From NCBI GenBank assembly GCA_012522535.1, contig JAAYKF010000093.1, positions 1 to 32,798 of the forward strand: 32,798 nucleotides of DNA, in the 5' to 3' direction. Under the pieces are notes generated by a model. It ran no database searches, was not told the DNA's origin, and saw only the letters and a list, made by a program, of their open reading frames with translations. The first letter of the stretch is position 1. Every line of letters starts with the position of its first letter. Made by a program: the position numbers and the translations under genes. This document shows positions 1-8,339 of the stretch, in pieces. Source of the DNA: Bacteroidales bacterium. GTDB taxonomy: Bacteria > Bacteroidota > Bacteroidia > Bacteroidales > WCHB1-69.

Positions 1-33
1 ACTTCCAATAAGCCTTTTCGTCATTTTCTGAAA

Positions 34-1794
34 ATGCTAAATTATGGCGATAAGCATATAGAAAACAATGTTTTAATGTTTGATTATATTAGTGATTTTC
101 AAAAAGCATACAAAAATAATAATTGTGATGAAGCGATAAATTATGCCCTAAAGGCTCACAAAGCAGGAAAGTTATGGCTTGGAGTTGATGAAGGTGAAAA
201 TGAGGTTTTAGATGATACTGAGGCACATAAAATCGGCATTACATATTTAAACTTATATAAAGCATATAGGTGTAAAGCAGATGTAGAATTTGACAATAAA
301 AAATTTGACAATGCGCTTCAAAATTATCAAATAGCACATAATTATTTGCTTGCCAGTCAAAGCTCTTCGGCTTATTGGAAAGAGGAGGAGATTTGGTCGT
401 TAAATAATATTGCAATGACACACAGAAACTTAAATCAACTTTCTATGGCTGATTCGCTTCACGTAGAGGCAATTGAAATGTATGATAGCATAGTGGGCAA
501 AAAGAATCGAGACTATGCGTTGCTATTGCAAAATCTTGGAATTTCGCAGATGTCAGGTGCTAATTATCAAAATTCTGAAAATATGTTTCTTGGAGCAATT
601 TCAATCTTAGAAAAAGATAGTAAAAACGAGAAAAGTAGAGAAGATTTAGCAAAAAACTATATTCTTTTAGGATACAACTTTGCTTGGCAAGGAAAATTTA
701 AAGAGGCATTAACGTACGCTGATAAAGCATATCAGTATGCGATGGATAAAAGTATAGAGCTTTGCCAAATAAAGCAGCTTCAGGGGCATTGTTTGTTAGC
801 TTTAAATGATTTCCCAAAATCGGAGCTTAAGCTAAAAGAGTCATTAAGTTGCTTTGAAAACAATTCAAAAAATGATAGTTATGGCATTGTAGAATGCAAT
901 TTTTTATTGAGCAAAATAAAATTGATGCAAGCCCAATATGATGAAGCAGAATCATATATTAGTGCGGGAATGAAGATTTTAGAAAACTTGCATGATACGC
1001 AGAGACAAAATTATGTTAAGTTTTTAGATATTTTAGCTGATTTAAAACACACAACAGGAGATTATAAAGAAGCTGAAAGTCTCTGCCAACAGGCAATAGG
1101 GATTTATGAACACTCTTTAAATAGCGAAATTTTCAATCTTTCAGTTTTAAAGATAAAATTATCTTCGCTTAAAATCAAACTCTCAAAATTCGATGAAGCA
1201 AAGCAATTATATGATGAAACTATCCCTTTTATATTGGGTAGTTTGGAGTCGAAAAATTATCAAATAATAGGTCTGCAAAATAGTTTGGCAAACGTAAACT
1301 ATGGTTTAGGAAATATAAATACCGCCGATTCACTTTTTAAAAATGAGATTAATTTAAACAAGCAATTTGGTTTTGAAAACAGCTTGGAAACGGCCGTTGC
1401 TTTGGGCGGGTTGGCTAATATTGAGGGTGGTAGAGGAAGTTATAAAACAGCCGATTCACTGTTTCGGAAGTCGTTGAACATGTGTGAGCAAATTTTTAAC
1501 GGCAACTCACCCATTATAGCCTCCGTATATTTGAATTACGGCATTATGCAAGCAAAAGAGAACAAACTTGAAGAAGCAGAAAATAATATAAATATTGCAA
1601 TGTCAATGTACAAAGACATCTTTAAGGAAAATCATGATGTTTTTGCAGATATTTATGTTGCAAAGGGTGATATTTATGAAAAAAGAGCTAATGCCAAATT
1701 GGCTAAGGAGAACTATATCAGAGCATTAGAAATATATAGAGCCAAGTTTGATGAAGACCATTGGAAAATTATAATAACAAAAAGAAAACTGTAG
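34..1794 (+). CDS. TPR-repeat protein, possibly 5'-truncated by the window
   Basis: A 586-residue protein built almost entirely of helical tetratricopeptide-like repeats, so its role is probably protein-protein scaffolding. Repeat signatures recur about every 40 residues: paired helices with A-x-S/D-L-F/C-type ends such as NTADSLF, KTADSLF, EAESLCQQA and the last one ALEIYRAKF (about residue 565). This resembles the kinesin-light-chain type of TPR common in Bacteroidota. No signal peptide is visible from the chosen start. The frame is open to base 1, so the true start may lie outside the window; an alternative ATG is at 76. In Bacteroidota such arrays often precede a CHAT protease domain. None is present here: the protein stops right after the last repeat, 23 bp before the convergent fucosidase gene. 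I cannot name a specific partner or pathway. Confidence 0.8.
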   Translation: MLNYGDKHIENNVLMFDYISDFQKAYKNNNCDEAINYALKAHKAGKLWLGVDEGENEVLDDTEAHKIGITYLNLYKAYRCKADVEFDNKKFDNALQNYQIAHNYLLASQSSSAYWKEEEIWSLNNIAMTHRNLNQLSMADSLHVEAIEMYDSIVGKKNRDYALLLQNLGISQMSGANYQNSENMFLGAISILEKDSKNEKSREDLAKNYILLGYNFAWQGKFKEALTYADKAYQYAMDKSIELCQIKQLQGHCLLALNDFPKSELKLKESLSCFENNSKNDSYGIVECNFLLSKIKLMQAQYDEAESYISAGMKILENLHDTQRQNYVKFLDILADLKHTTGDYKEAESLCQQAIGIYEHSLNSEIFNLSVLKIKLSSLKIKLSKFDEAKQLYDETIPFILGSLESKNYQIIGLQNSLANVNYGLGNINTADSLFKNEINLNKQFGFENSLETAVALGGLANIEGGRGSYKTADSLFRKSLNMCEQIFNGNSPIIASVYLNYGIMQAKENKLEEAENNINIAMSMYKDIFKENHDVFADIYVAKGDIYEKRANAKLAKENYIRALEIYRAKFDEDHWKIIITKRKL

Positions 1795-1817
1795 GAAATT
1801 TTTCACAAAGCTATGTC

Positions 1818-3197
1818 TTAGTCCATATCAAATTTCAAAACTAATGGCTCTTGTTTCAGTATTTTTGGTAGAATAACAGTCGTTTTACCATTTTTTGTAC
1901 TCCATTTCATCCTTTTGTTATTTTGCAAAAGTGTCATTTTTGTGCCTTTTTTAGGTGGGTTTCCTTCCCAATGGATATTTTCTGGCAGTGTTTCTCCTTC
2001 GGGGAGTGCATAGATGGCATAAATGGTTTTATTATTTTTATTGGCAGTAAACCAAATATTGCCACTATTGTAGTTTTTTGTGATACGAGTATTGTAAATT
2101 CCTTCTCCGTTAACTTTGAGCCATTCTCCAACTTTTTCAAGACGTTCAACGGCAGGAGTCTCAATAATGCCTTGGGCTGTGGGTCCAACTCCCAAAAGCA
2201 AACATCCGCCTTTTGCGGTAATTTCTGCAAGCATATTTATTACTTGTTGTGCCGATTTGTATGGGGCATTGGGCACCCAACCCCAGTCGTTGCTCAATGT
2301 AATGCAGCTTTCCCAAGGATATGGCAATTGAGTTTCGGGAATTGAACGCTCTGGAGTTTGATAGTTTTCATATTTCCCTTGAATAGTTCTGTCCACAATC
2401 AGTATTCCCGGCTGATTTTTTCTAACCATCTTTGCAATATTATCCATATCAATATCTTGACTAGGTGCCGAAACCCATCCGCCATCCAACCAAAGTATAT
2501 CAATATCTCCATATTGGGAGGTGATTTCATTTAATTGATTATATGTAAATTCTTTGAATTTTTCCCAACGTTGGGGGTGTCGTTCAATTTTGTAATTTAC
2601 ACTTCGGTTTGGACTTGCAAAGCGGTCCCACCAATAGTATTGCGAGTGCCAGTCTGGTTTAGAAAAATAGGCACCAATCATAAAGTCTTTTTTTCGAAAT
2701 GCCTCAAAAACATATTTGGCTACATCTGCTTTAGGGTTGTTTTTGAATGGTCCGTTTGCAATGGAAAAATCTGTCTGTTTTGTGTCAAACATATTGAAGC
2801 CATCGTGATGTTTTGTGGTGAAAATTACGTATTTCATACCTGCTTTTTCCATCACCGATGCCCATTGGTCTGGATTAAAATCTGTTGGATTAAATTCATC
2901 TTTCAGACCCCAATACCATTTTTTGTACTCTTCGTAGGTCATTGTCGTGTCTCGCGAAATCCATTCCACATCTTCAGAACAGATTGACCAAGATTCTACA
3001 ATTCCAGGAACGGAATATAATCCCCAGTGAAAAAGAACACCAAATTTTAGGTCTTGCCATGTGTCCAGTTTCTGCTGAACTTCGGGTTCTTGTGGAGGTA
3101 TGTATCCGTCTGATTTATCGTGGACAAAAGCTTGCTGGGCAAAAATATTTGAGTTTACTATAAATACAATAAGTAGTAATATAAATCCCTTTTTCAT
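1818..3197 (-). CDS. GH29 alpha-L-fucosidase, exported
   Basis: A 459-residue glycoside hydrolase expected to release terminal alpha-L-fucose from glycans in the periplasm or at the cell surface. A signal peptide covers residues 1-20 (hydrophobic core FILLLIVFIV, cleavage near FAQ). The catalytic barrel starts with the family hallmark KFGVLFHWGLYS (51-62), followed by TTKHHDGF (127-134). The nucleophile is most likely Asp238 in WLDGGW. The acid/base is less certain: Glu296 in PYPWES fits the roughly 58-residue spacing seen in GH29 enzymes, with Glu283 and Glu288 as alternatives. Residues about 370-459 look like the C-terminal beta-sandwich. There is no T9SS sorting domain, so it is probably periplasmic. 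It is last in a - strand run, 22 bp after the serine hydrolase gene. Family assignment is firm; substrate linkage is not readable. Confidence 0.93.
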   Translation of the reverse strand: MKKGFILLLIVFIVNSNIFAQQAFVHDKSDGYIPPQEPEVQQKLDTWQDLKFGVLFHWGLYSVPGIVESWSICSEDVEWISRDTTMTYEEYKKWYWGLKDEFNPTDFNPDQWASVMEKAGMKYVIFTTKHHDGFNMFDTKQTDFSIANGPFKNNPKADVAKYVFEAFRKKDFMIGAYFSKPDWHSQYYWWDRFASPNRSVNYKIERHPQRWEKFKEFTYNQLNEITSQYGDIDILWLDGGWVSAPSQDIDMDNIAKMVRKNQPGILIVDRTIQGKYENYQTPERSIPETQLPYPWESCITLSNDWGWVPNAPYKSAQQVINMLAEITAKGGCLLLGVGPTAQGIIETPAVERLEKVGEWLKVNGEGIYNTRITKNYNSGNIWFTANKNNKTIYAIYALPEGETLPENIHWEGNPPKKGTKMTLLQNNKRMKWSTKNGKTTVILPKILKQEPLVLKFDMD

Positions 3198-3219
3198 CTA
3201 AGTAAATTTTAAAAACATT

Positions 3220-4359
3220 CTACAATTGCTCAATTATTTCAATCCATTTTCCGCTCTGTTGCCTAAAGCTTTTGTTATCTAAGTTGCTCAGAACTATTAT
3301 GTTGATTTTGTCTTGTAGTCGTCTGATAAACAGAGTGTTAAATCCTCCCCAAAGTCCACCGTGAAATACTAAATTTTGATTGTCATAAATTTTACCCAAT
3401 CTATACCCATAACCATAATTATATTCTGCTATCATATCTGGGTTTTTGGGTGTGGTGGCAAGATGCAGTAGTGAGTCGCTGATAATTTGTCCACTAAAAA
3501 CGGCATTACTCCAGATGTTTAAATCGTGGGTTGTGGACCAAACACCTTTGTCGCCCAAACAGCCGTCCATAAAACTTTTTTCACGAAGTCCATACCATTT
3601 GGCATGTCCGTTGGTAAGTCTTTTTTTGAGATTTTCAGGAGCTTCGCCAGCAAAAGTGCTGTTCATTTTCAGGGGTTTAAAAAAGTTTTCGTCCAAATAT
3701 TCATTAAATTTCTGACCGCTAACAGCTTCCACAATGGAGGCTAAAACCACATATCCAGTATTGGAATATTTGTGCTTAGTGTTGACCCAAAACTGTGCTC
3801 TATATTTCTTTTTGCAAAGTATGTCTATCAAATCGTCGTTTCGCATCAGCGAATCTTTATTGGGCCAAACGCCATGTGAAAATTTAAAATAATCGGGTAA
3901 GCCAGTCCTATGGCACAAAAGATGATGTACTGTCCTTTTTTTATATGGAAAACAAGGTATAAATTTTTGAACACTATCTTTCAAATCTAATTTTCCTTCT
4001 TCATAAAGTTTCAGAATTGCAATGGCAGTAAACTGCTTAGATACGGAGGCAAGTTCAAAAATTGAGTTTGTATCTAACTTTTGCTTTGTTTTATAATTGG
4101 CAAATCCGTGTGCATCGTGATAAAAAACATGGTTGTTGCGAGCAACAAAAACAACTCCATTAAATTTATTCTGCTTTTGAATTCGCTTAATCTCTTTTTC
4201 AATATAGCTTGCTTTGTATTTTAAATTCAAGCTGTCGAAAAAGTGATTTATTTTCTCAATCTTCTCAATATCGAAGTTTCCTTTTTCGGTGGTTTCACTT
4301 TGAGGAAATAAAAATATTGGTAGTGAAAGTAAGATGCTTAGTATCAGTCTGTTAGTCAT
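3220..4359 (-). CDS. Serine hydrolase, beta-lactamase class C / PBP4* fold
   Basis: A 379-residue exported protein with all three motifs of the serine beta-lactamase/DD-peptidase fold: SVSK (Ser105 nucleophile, Lys108), YSN (Tyr198-Asn200) and HGG (333-335, in place of the KTG box). HxG at the third motif is typical of the broad PF00144 group (esterases, D-amino peptidases, EstB/PBP4*-like proteins) rather than of resistance enzymes, so a call of antibiotic resistance is not supported. A signal peptide covers about residues 1-20 (LILSILLSLPIFLF). Residues 25-65 form a charged helical linker before the catalytic domain. The gene lies 5 bp after the DUF5686 gene and 22 bp before the fucosidase, so the three are probably co-transcribed. 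The natural substrate is unknown. Confidence 0.9.
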   Translation of the reverse strand: MTNRLILSILLSLPIFLFPQSETTEKGNFDIEKIEKINHFFDSLNLKYKASYIEKEIKRIQKQNKFNGVVFVARNNHVFYHDAHGFANYKTKQKLDTNSIFELASVSKQFTAIAILKLYEEGKLDLKDSVQKFIPCFPYKKRTVHHLLCHRTGLPDYFKFSHGVWPNKDSLMRNDDLIDILCKKKYRAQFWVNTKHKYSNTGYVVLASIVEAVSGQKFNEYLDENFFKPLKMNSTFAGEAPENLKKRLTNGHAKWYGLREKSFMDGCLGDKGVWSTTHDLNIWSNAVFSGQIISDSLLHLATTPKNPDMIAEYNYGYGYRLGKIYDNQNLVFHGGLWGGFNTLFIRRLQDKINIIVLSNLDNKSFRQQSGKWIEIIEQL

Positions 4360-4364
4360 TGTTT

Positions 4365-6839
4365 TTAATTAATTGGAAAAGAAATGCCCCATTTGAAGGC
4401 AAAATTACTCAATATTTCCGAAGAGGCGTAGTCGCCATAGCAATAAAATGCACCTGCACCGATGGAATACATTCCCAAATCTATAATATTATTTATCATT
4501 ATCCCCGTTTCAAAATAGCCCTTTTCGGGTGCTGTAGTGGAAATATTTGAAGAGAAATTAGCTTTATGATTCCAGCCAAATCCGATGTTTTGGTGTATGC
4601 TGGGCTCGGGTTTGAAATACTTTTTACGAATTAAACTTTTGCCGAAGTTGTGAGTGAAAAACAGATTTACGTGCTGGGAAGCATAATATTTGTTGAATGG
4701 CATTGTGGAAAAAGATTGCGAGGCAAAAATATATTCTTTGTTCAAATTTGAGGCAAAGGCGTAGGTTCCCCATTGTGGCAAAGCCCTGTCGATATATCCA
4801 GCTTTGAGAAATAGAGAAGTTTTGCCAACATATTTCCAACGGTAGGCATATGAGAATGTTGCATCAATTTTGTTGAACTCGTAGTCGCTACCCAAAATGT
4901 TTGGAAAAGCGTGGGTAATTTGCAAAGTAAAAACTGGATAATCAGAATTTGTAACAAACATAAATCCATCGTTGGCAAAAATTTGTTCGTTGTATGCATA
5001 TCGCACTCCAATAGTAGCTTCTGCCAGTGTTGCAATGTGGTTTTTGCTGAAAATTTGATTGTTTTCTAAGTTGGTATAATTGTAGTCGTAACCGGGAAAT
5101 ATTTCCTGATGCGAAATTGAGCCCAATAGCGTAAGTCGCTTGTTTGGCTTACCCGAAACAGTGTATGAAATTTGTCTGTGATGATTAAATCGATTTATAT
5201 ATAAATGTCGATATAGGCTGAAATCCAATAACGAACTATTGTCGAAATGTAGTGGTAAATTTCCATCTTCCAATACATCAAATTTGTAAATTAATTCGCC
5301 TTTGAAAGACTTTTTTCTATTGAAATATGTCTCCAAAGTTCCTCCATAATTTAGATATTTATTCCCAAATGAGTAGGCAATATATCCACCAAAGGAGATG
5401 TTTTTCAGTAGTTTACGATTGGTCATAAATCCAATGCCCAAGCGTGATTGCTCGTAGTGGTTGTACCTGTAGAACTTATCCAACTGCAAGTTGAAAATAG
5501 AGATGGGAATAAACCCAGTCATAAGGGTTTTGGCGGTGCCCATATGTTTTTCTAAGTTTGCTTCTTTACTCAAACTGTCAATTAAAACATAGGTCTCTTC
5601 TTCCTGTTTTGTTAGTGGTTGCACCCTGTATTTCTCTAAAATCTTGCCACTTTCTCTCTCCGAAACCACATCTAAATCTAATTCTGCATTGCCAAAATCT
5701 CGTCGTTTTAGTTCCGGATCTATCTCTATATCAGTGATATAGCTCCAGCCTTTGGCTACAATTTGCCCAACATTGTTAAGGCTTACATTACTAAAATAGA
5801 GTTCGGTGTTGAGTTGAACCGGAAACCATTTTTTATTATCAATAAGTTCATATTGATGTTGTATATTAACAGAAATTCCCTTTTCATCTCTGTGTGGTTT
5901 TGCCGTAACATTTTGCAAAGCATAGCCATTTGTATTGATGTATAATAGACCCTCCAAACCATCAAAGTTGGTGTTTATTCGAGGTCTGAAAGATATTACA
6001 AAAACTGTGTCAAGATTCTGATATAGAGTGTCTTGCATCAAGAAAAAGTATTTAGACGTGCTTCCTCTACTAATGGGATTTACATACTTTTTATCCAAAA
6101 TTACAAATAGCTCATTATAAAATGAAATGCCTTGAATTTGTGTATTTATAATGGTGAAAAATGGGTCTTTAAAGCCAGAGACTTTTGAGGCTATTACCTT
6201 TTCATAGTTATTTGAGGGAGCTTTAAATATTCTCTGATTTACATTTTCCATCATAAATAGATGTTTCTCGTTGAGAAATTCGTACAATTGCTGTTTCGGT
6301 GTTTTTAGCGAATCGGGTAAATCTTTTGGCACAGCCAAAGTCGTATCGCCAACAATATCCGAAGTAAAAATCATTTTATTGTATGAAGTGTAGCTAAAAG
6401 AGCTGTTTTTTAGTGGATTATTTATATTTCTGTTATCGATGGTTTTTTGAATTATTCTATGGGCTGGATTTTCTCCGGGAAGTATAACAACTTCTTGCAA
6501 TTCTAAACTTTGTTTTTGCAGGGCTACCTCAATTTTTCCCGATTTTAAATCATCTTTATAGATAGTTTTAGGAAAATAGCCCACGTAGCTAAATCTTATA
6601 GAATCGATGGGTACATTGGAATTTAGCTTAAAATATCCCTCAATTGAGCTTGTAACACCCTGCTTGCCGTCGTTGGCTGCAATATTGACAAATGCCAAAG
6701 GCTCTTTGCTGTTGGAGTCGAAGATTTTTCCAGAAATAGAATAGTCTTGACCAAAGCAAACAAGATTAGTTAAAATCAAAAATGAGAAAATTAGTGTGCT
6801 TTTTTTAGTTCTTATTAATAATTTTAGGATTTTACCCAT
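4365..6839 (-). CDS. DUF5686 outer-membrane protein with carboxypeptidase-regulatory-like N-terminus
   Basis: An 824-residue outer-membrane protein typical of Bacteroidota. Residues 1-31 are a signal peptide ending VCFGQ. Residues about 32-112 form a carboxypeptidase-D regulatory-like beta-sandwich (ISGKIFDSNSKEPLAFVNI, then EGYF and IRFSYVGY), the same module that precedes many SusC/TonB receptors. The rest (about 120-824) matches the DUF5686 layout: a region with LQEVVILPGENPAHRII near residue 95-115, then long alternating beta-strands ending in an aromatic-rich segment (FAFKWGISFPIN), as expected for an outer-membrane barrel. There is no TonB-dependent receptor plug domain, so it should not be called a TonB receptor. 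Function is unknown. It heads the run leading into the serine hydrolase (5-bp gap) and diverges from the pyrophosphatase gene, with a promoter-like TATATTTG 34 nt upstream of its start. Confidence 0.85.
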   Translation of the reverse strand: MGKILKLLIRTKKSTLIFSFLILTNLVCFGQDYSISGKIFDSNSKEPLAFVNIAANDGKQGVTSSIEGYFKLNSNVPIDSIRFSYVGYFPKTIYKDDLKSGKIEVALQKQSLELQEVVILPGENPAHRIIQKTIDNRNINNPLKNSSFSYTSYNKMIFTSDIVGDTTLAVPKDLPDSLKTPKQQLYEFLNEKHLFMMENVNQRIFKAPSNNYEKVIASKVSGFKDPFFTIINTQIQGISFYNELFVILDKKYVNPISRGSTSKYFFLMQDTLYQNLDTVFVISFRPRINTNFDGLEGLLYINTNGYALQNVTAKPHRDEKGISVNIQHQYELIDNKKWFPVQLNTELYFSNVSLNNVGQIVAKGWSYITDIEIDPELKRRDFGNAELDLDVVSERESGKILEKYRVQPLTKQEEETYVLIDSLSKEANLEKHMGTAKTLMTGFIPISIFNLQLDKFYRYNHYEQSRLGIGFMTNRKLLKNISFGGYIAYSFGNKYLNYGGTLETYFNRKKSFKGELIYKFDVLEDGNLPLHFDNSSLLDFSLYRHLYINRFNHHRQISYTVSGKPNKRLTLLGSISHQEIFPGYDYNYTNLENNQIFSKNHIATLAEATIGVRYAYNEQIFANDGFMFVTNSDYPVFTLQITHAFPNILGSDYEFNKIDATFSYAYRWKYVGKTSLFLKAGYIDRALPQWGTYAFASNLNKEYIFASQSFSTMPFNKYYASQHVNLFFTHNFGKSLIRKKYFKPEPSIHQNIGFGWNHKANFSSNISTTAPEKGYFETGIMINNIIDLGMYSIGAGAFYCYGDYASSEILSNFAFKWGISFPIN

Positions 6840-6861
6840 GCTTTGTTTTGTGTGAAATGCT

Positions 6862-6869
6862 TAATTTTG
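6862..6869 (+). promoter_or_regulatory. Putative Bacteroidota -7 element for the pyrophosphatase gene
   Basis: TAATTTTG fits TAnnTTTG and is followed by C, as the consensus prefers. A TTTG at 6842-6845 lies 16 nt upstream, slightly short for a -33 element. The element is 50 nt before the preferred start codon at 6920. If real, it lies inside the longer reading frame that begins at 6848 and so argues against that upstream start. Confidence 0.4.
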
Positions 6870-6873
6870 CAAA

Positions 6874-6881
6874 CAAATATA
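6874..6881 (-). promoter_or_regulatory. Putative Bacteroidota -7 element for the DUF5686 gene
   Basis: Read on the - strand, TATATTTG matches the TAnnTTTG -7 consensus of Bacteroidota sigma-70-type promoters and is followed by T. It ends 34 nt before the start codon at 6839. No clear TTTG -33 element is present at 19-21 nt spacing, so support rests on the -7 box and its position only. Confidence 0.4.
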
Positions 6882-6919
6882 TAAAAATTACGTTTATAAA
6901 GAATAAATATTATAGTATT

Positions 6920-7579
6920 ATGGCAAAAAGTTTAGACCCAATTGGGAAATTATTAGGACTAAGACACAAGGCACACCCTTGGCATGGAATTGATATTGGT
7001 AATGAGGCTCCCGAAGAAATTGTCTGCTTTATTGAGATGGTTTCCACCGATACAGTTAAGTATGAAATTGATAAGGCAACAGGATATTTAACCATTGACA
7101 GGCCACATAAATTTTCTAGCATTTTGCCAGCTCTATATGGTTTTATTCCACAAACATATTGTGGTAAAAGAGTGGGGAAAGTGAGTGCCAAAACCTACGG
7201 AAGAGTGGATATTATTGGCGACGGCGACCCTCTTGATATTTGTGTTTTAACGGAGAAAGATGTTGCCCACGGCGACGTTATAGCCCGCGTTATTCCCATT
7301 GGCGGATTTAATATGGTAGATGGTAATCAGGCTGATGATAAAATTATTGCTGTGCTGAAGGATGATGCAGTTTATTCGCACTACAAAGATGTATCCGAAT
7401 TGCCCGAAACGGTTATAAATAGACTAAAACACTATTTTTTAACCTATAAAGGTATGCCTGGCGAAGTGGTGAAAAAATGCGAAATTAGTAAGGTTTATAG
7501 TAGGGAAGAAGCTCAGGTAATTATAAATCTTGCCATTAATGATTATAAGGATTACATAGAGAGAATAATGTTTGAATAG
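6920..7579 (+). CDS. ppa: Inorganic pyrophosphatase, family I
   Basis: Cytoplasmic hydrolysis of pyrophosphate to two phosphates, pulling biosynthetic reactions forward. The family I signature is DGDPLDI at residues 101-107, with metal-binding Asp101, Asp103 and Asp106. Further active-site landmarks are YGFIPQTY (73-80) and the acidic pair Asp139-Asp140 before Lys141. The protein is 219 residues, somewhat longer than the roughly 175-residue E. coli enzyme, with an N-terminal extension beginning MAKSLDPIGKLLGLRH. I chose ATG at 6920. The frame stays open to an ATG at 6848, but those 24 codons (rich in Asn, Lys, Ile, Tyr) look like leader sequence and contain a promoter-like box. The gene stands alone, divergent from the DUF5686 gene and convergent with the small barrel gene at 7608. 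Confidence 0.93.
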   Translation: MAKSLDPIGKLLGLRHKAHPWHGIDIGNEAPEEIVCFIEMVSTDTVKYEIDKATGYLTIDRPHKFSSILPALYGFIPQTYCGKRVGKVSAKTYGRVDIIGDGDPLDICVLTEKDVAHGDVIARVIPIGGFNMVDGNQADDKIIAVLKDDAVYSHYKDVSELPETVINRLKHYFLTYKGMPGEVVKKCEISKVYSREEAQVIINLAINDYKDYIERIMFE

Positions 7580-7607
7580 CTTGCTACTCTATCTTTATTC
7601 TTGAAAA

Positions 7608-8336
7608 TTAAAATTCTAATGGAATATCTATTTCAATCCCAATTACCAATGGAGTGGGTTCGAAGTTATATTTTGAATTTAATAAATCAGACATTCTGTA
7701 ATTGGCAAAAATTACAAAACTATTTATTCCCAAACGTGCATTAACACCCCAATGGAAGTCGGTTAGATAGTTTAGCTCGCTTAATTGGGTTCTAGATTTA
7801 TAGGCTCCATGTTGTGGGGTTTCAAAGTTGTCAACAAAAGTATGCTGTGCACTGAATCGCCAATTTCCCCAAATGCCAATATCTAAATATTTGCCAATTA
7901 TATTACCTCTTTTTACATCAAAATTGAAGCGATTATAATATCCTAAACCAATATTATGAAAGTTGAAATTTTCTTTATGATGCGTTAGTGTGTCGGGAAA
8001 TATATTGTTTGAATTTTGCTTTATACTATAATTTGAAGTGTTCCAATTTAGGTCTAATCCCCAAGCATAAAAGTTGCAAAAACGCAGTTTATAGCGAAGA
8101 CCAACATGAGAAGAATTGGACCTAACAGGATACACTTTTAGCTCCTCAGCTTCGTTAATATTGATATAGCTACCAAATCCAATATTTACAGATAGGTTGT
8201 GCAAACGATTTTTTCCCCATATATTTTTCACGTACAAATCTTCAGGATATTCGCTTAATATTGGTTTTTGGGCATAAACCGTAAAATAAGAAAATAAAAA
8301 TACTACTAAAACTGTAGAAAATAATCTCTTTTTCAT
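7608..8336 (-). CDS. Small outer-membrane beta-barrel-like protein, function unknown
   Basis: A 242-residue protein with a clear signal peptide (MKKRLFSTVLVVFLFSYFTVYAQ). The mature part is a series of short amphipathic strands with alternating aromatic residues (for example LSVNIGFGSYI, HVGLRYKLRF, FHNIGLGYYNRF, WGVNARLGI, FVIFANYRM). It ends on a strand finishing in Phe (VIGIEIDIPLEF), the usual end of an outer-membrane barrel. About 8-10 strands seem likely. I recognise no named family or catalytic motif. The gene begins 3 bp after the stop of the subtilisin-family peptidase gene, and the two are almost certainly co-transcribed, so a role linked to that peptidase is possible but unproven. 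Confidence 0.72.
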   Translation of the reverse strand: MKKRLFSTVLVVFLFSYFTVYAQKPILSEYPEDLYVKNIWGKNRLHNLSVNIGFGSYININEAEELKVYPVRSNSSHVGLRYKLRFCNFYAWGLDLNWNTSNYSIKQNSNNIFPDTLTHHKENFNFHNIGLGYYNRFNFDVKRGNIIGKYLDIGIWGNWRFSAQHTFVDNFETPQHGAYKSRTQLSELNYLTDFHWGVNARLGINSFVIFANYRMSDLLNSKYNFEPTPLVIGIEIDIPLEF

Positions 8337-8339
8337 ACT

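Noticed and set aside
1923-2345. Open frames antisense to the fucosidase gene (up to about 150 codons, also 2535-2987)
   Set aside because: They lie entirely within a strongly supported gene on the other strand, have Cys/Phe-rich compositions typical of antisense shadows, and carry no motif or leader.
3220-4359. Antibiotic-resistance beta-lactamase
   Set aside because: The SxxK and YxN motifs are present, but the third motif is HGG and not KTG, and the context is an envelope/glycan gene run. A broad PF00144 hydrolase is the safer call.
4365-6839. TonB-dependent receptor (SusC-like)
   Set aside because: The carboxypeptidase-regulatory-like N-terminus is shared with SusC proteins, but there is no plug domain and the rest matches the DUF5686 pattern.
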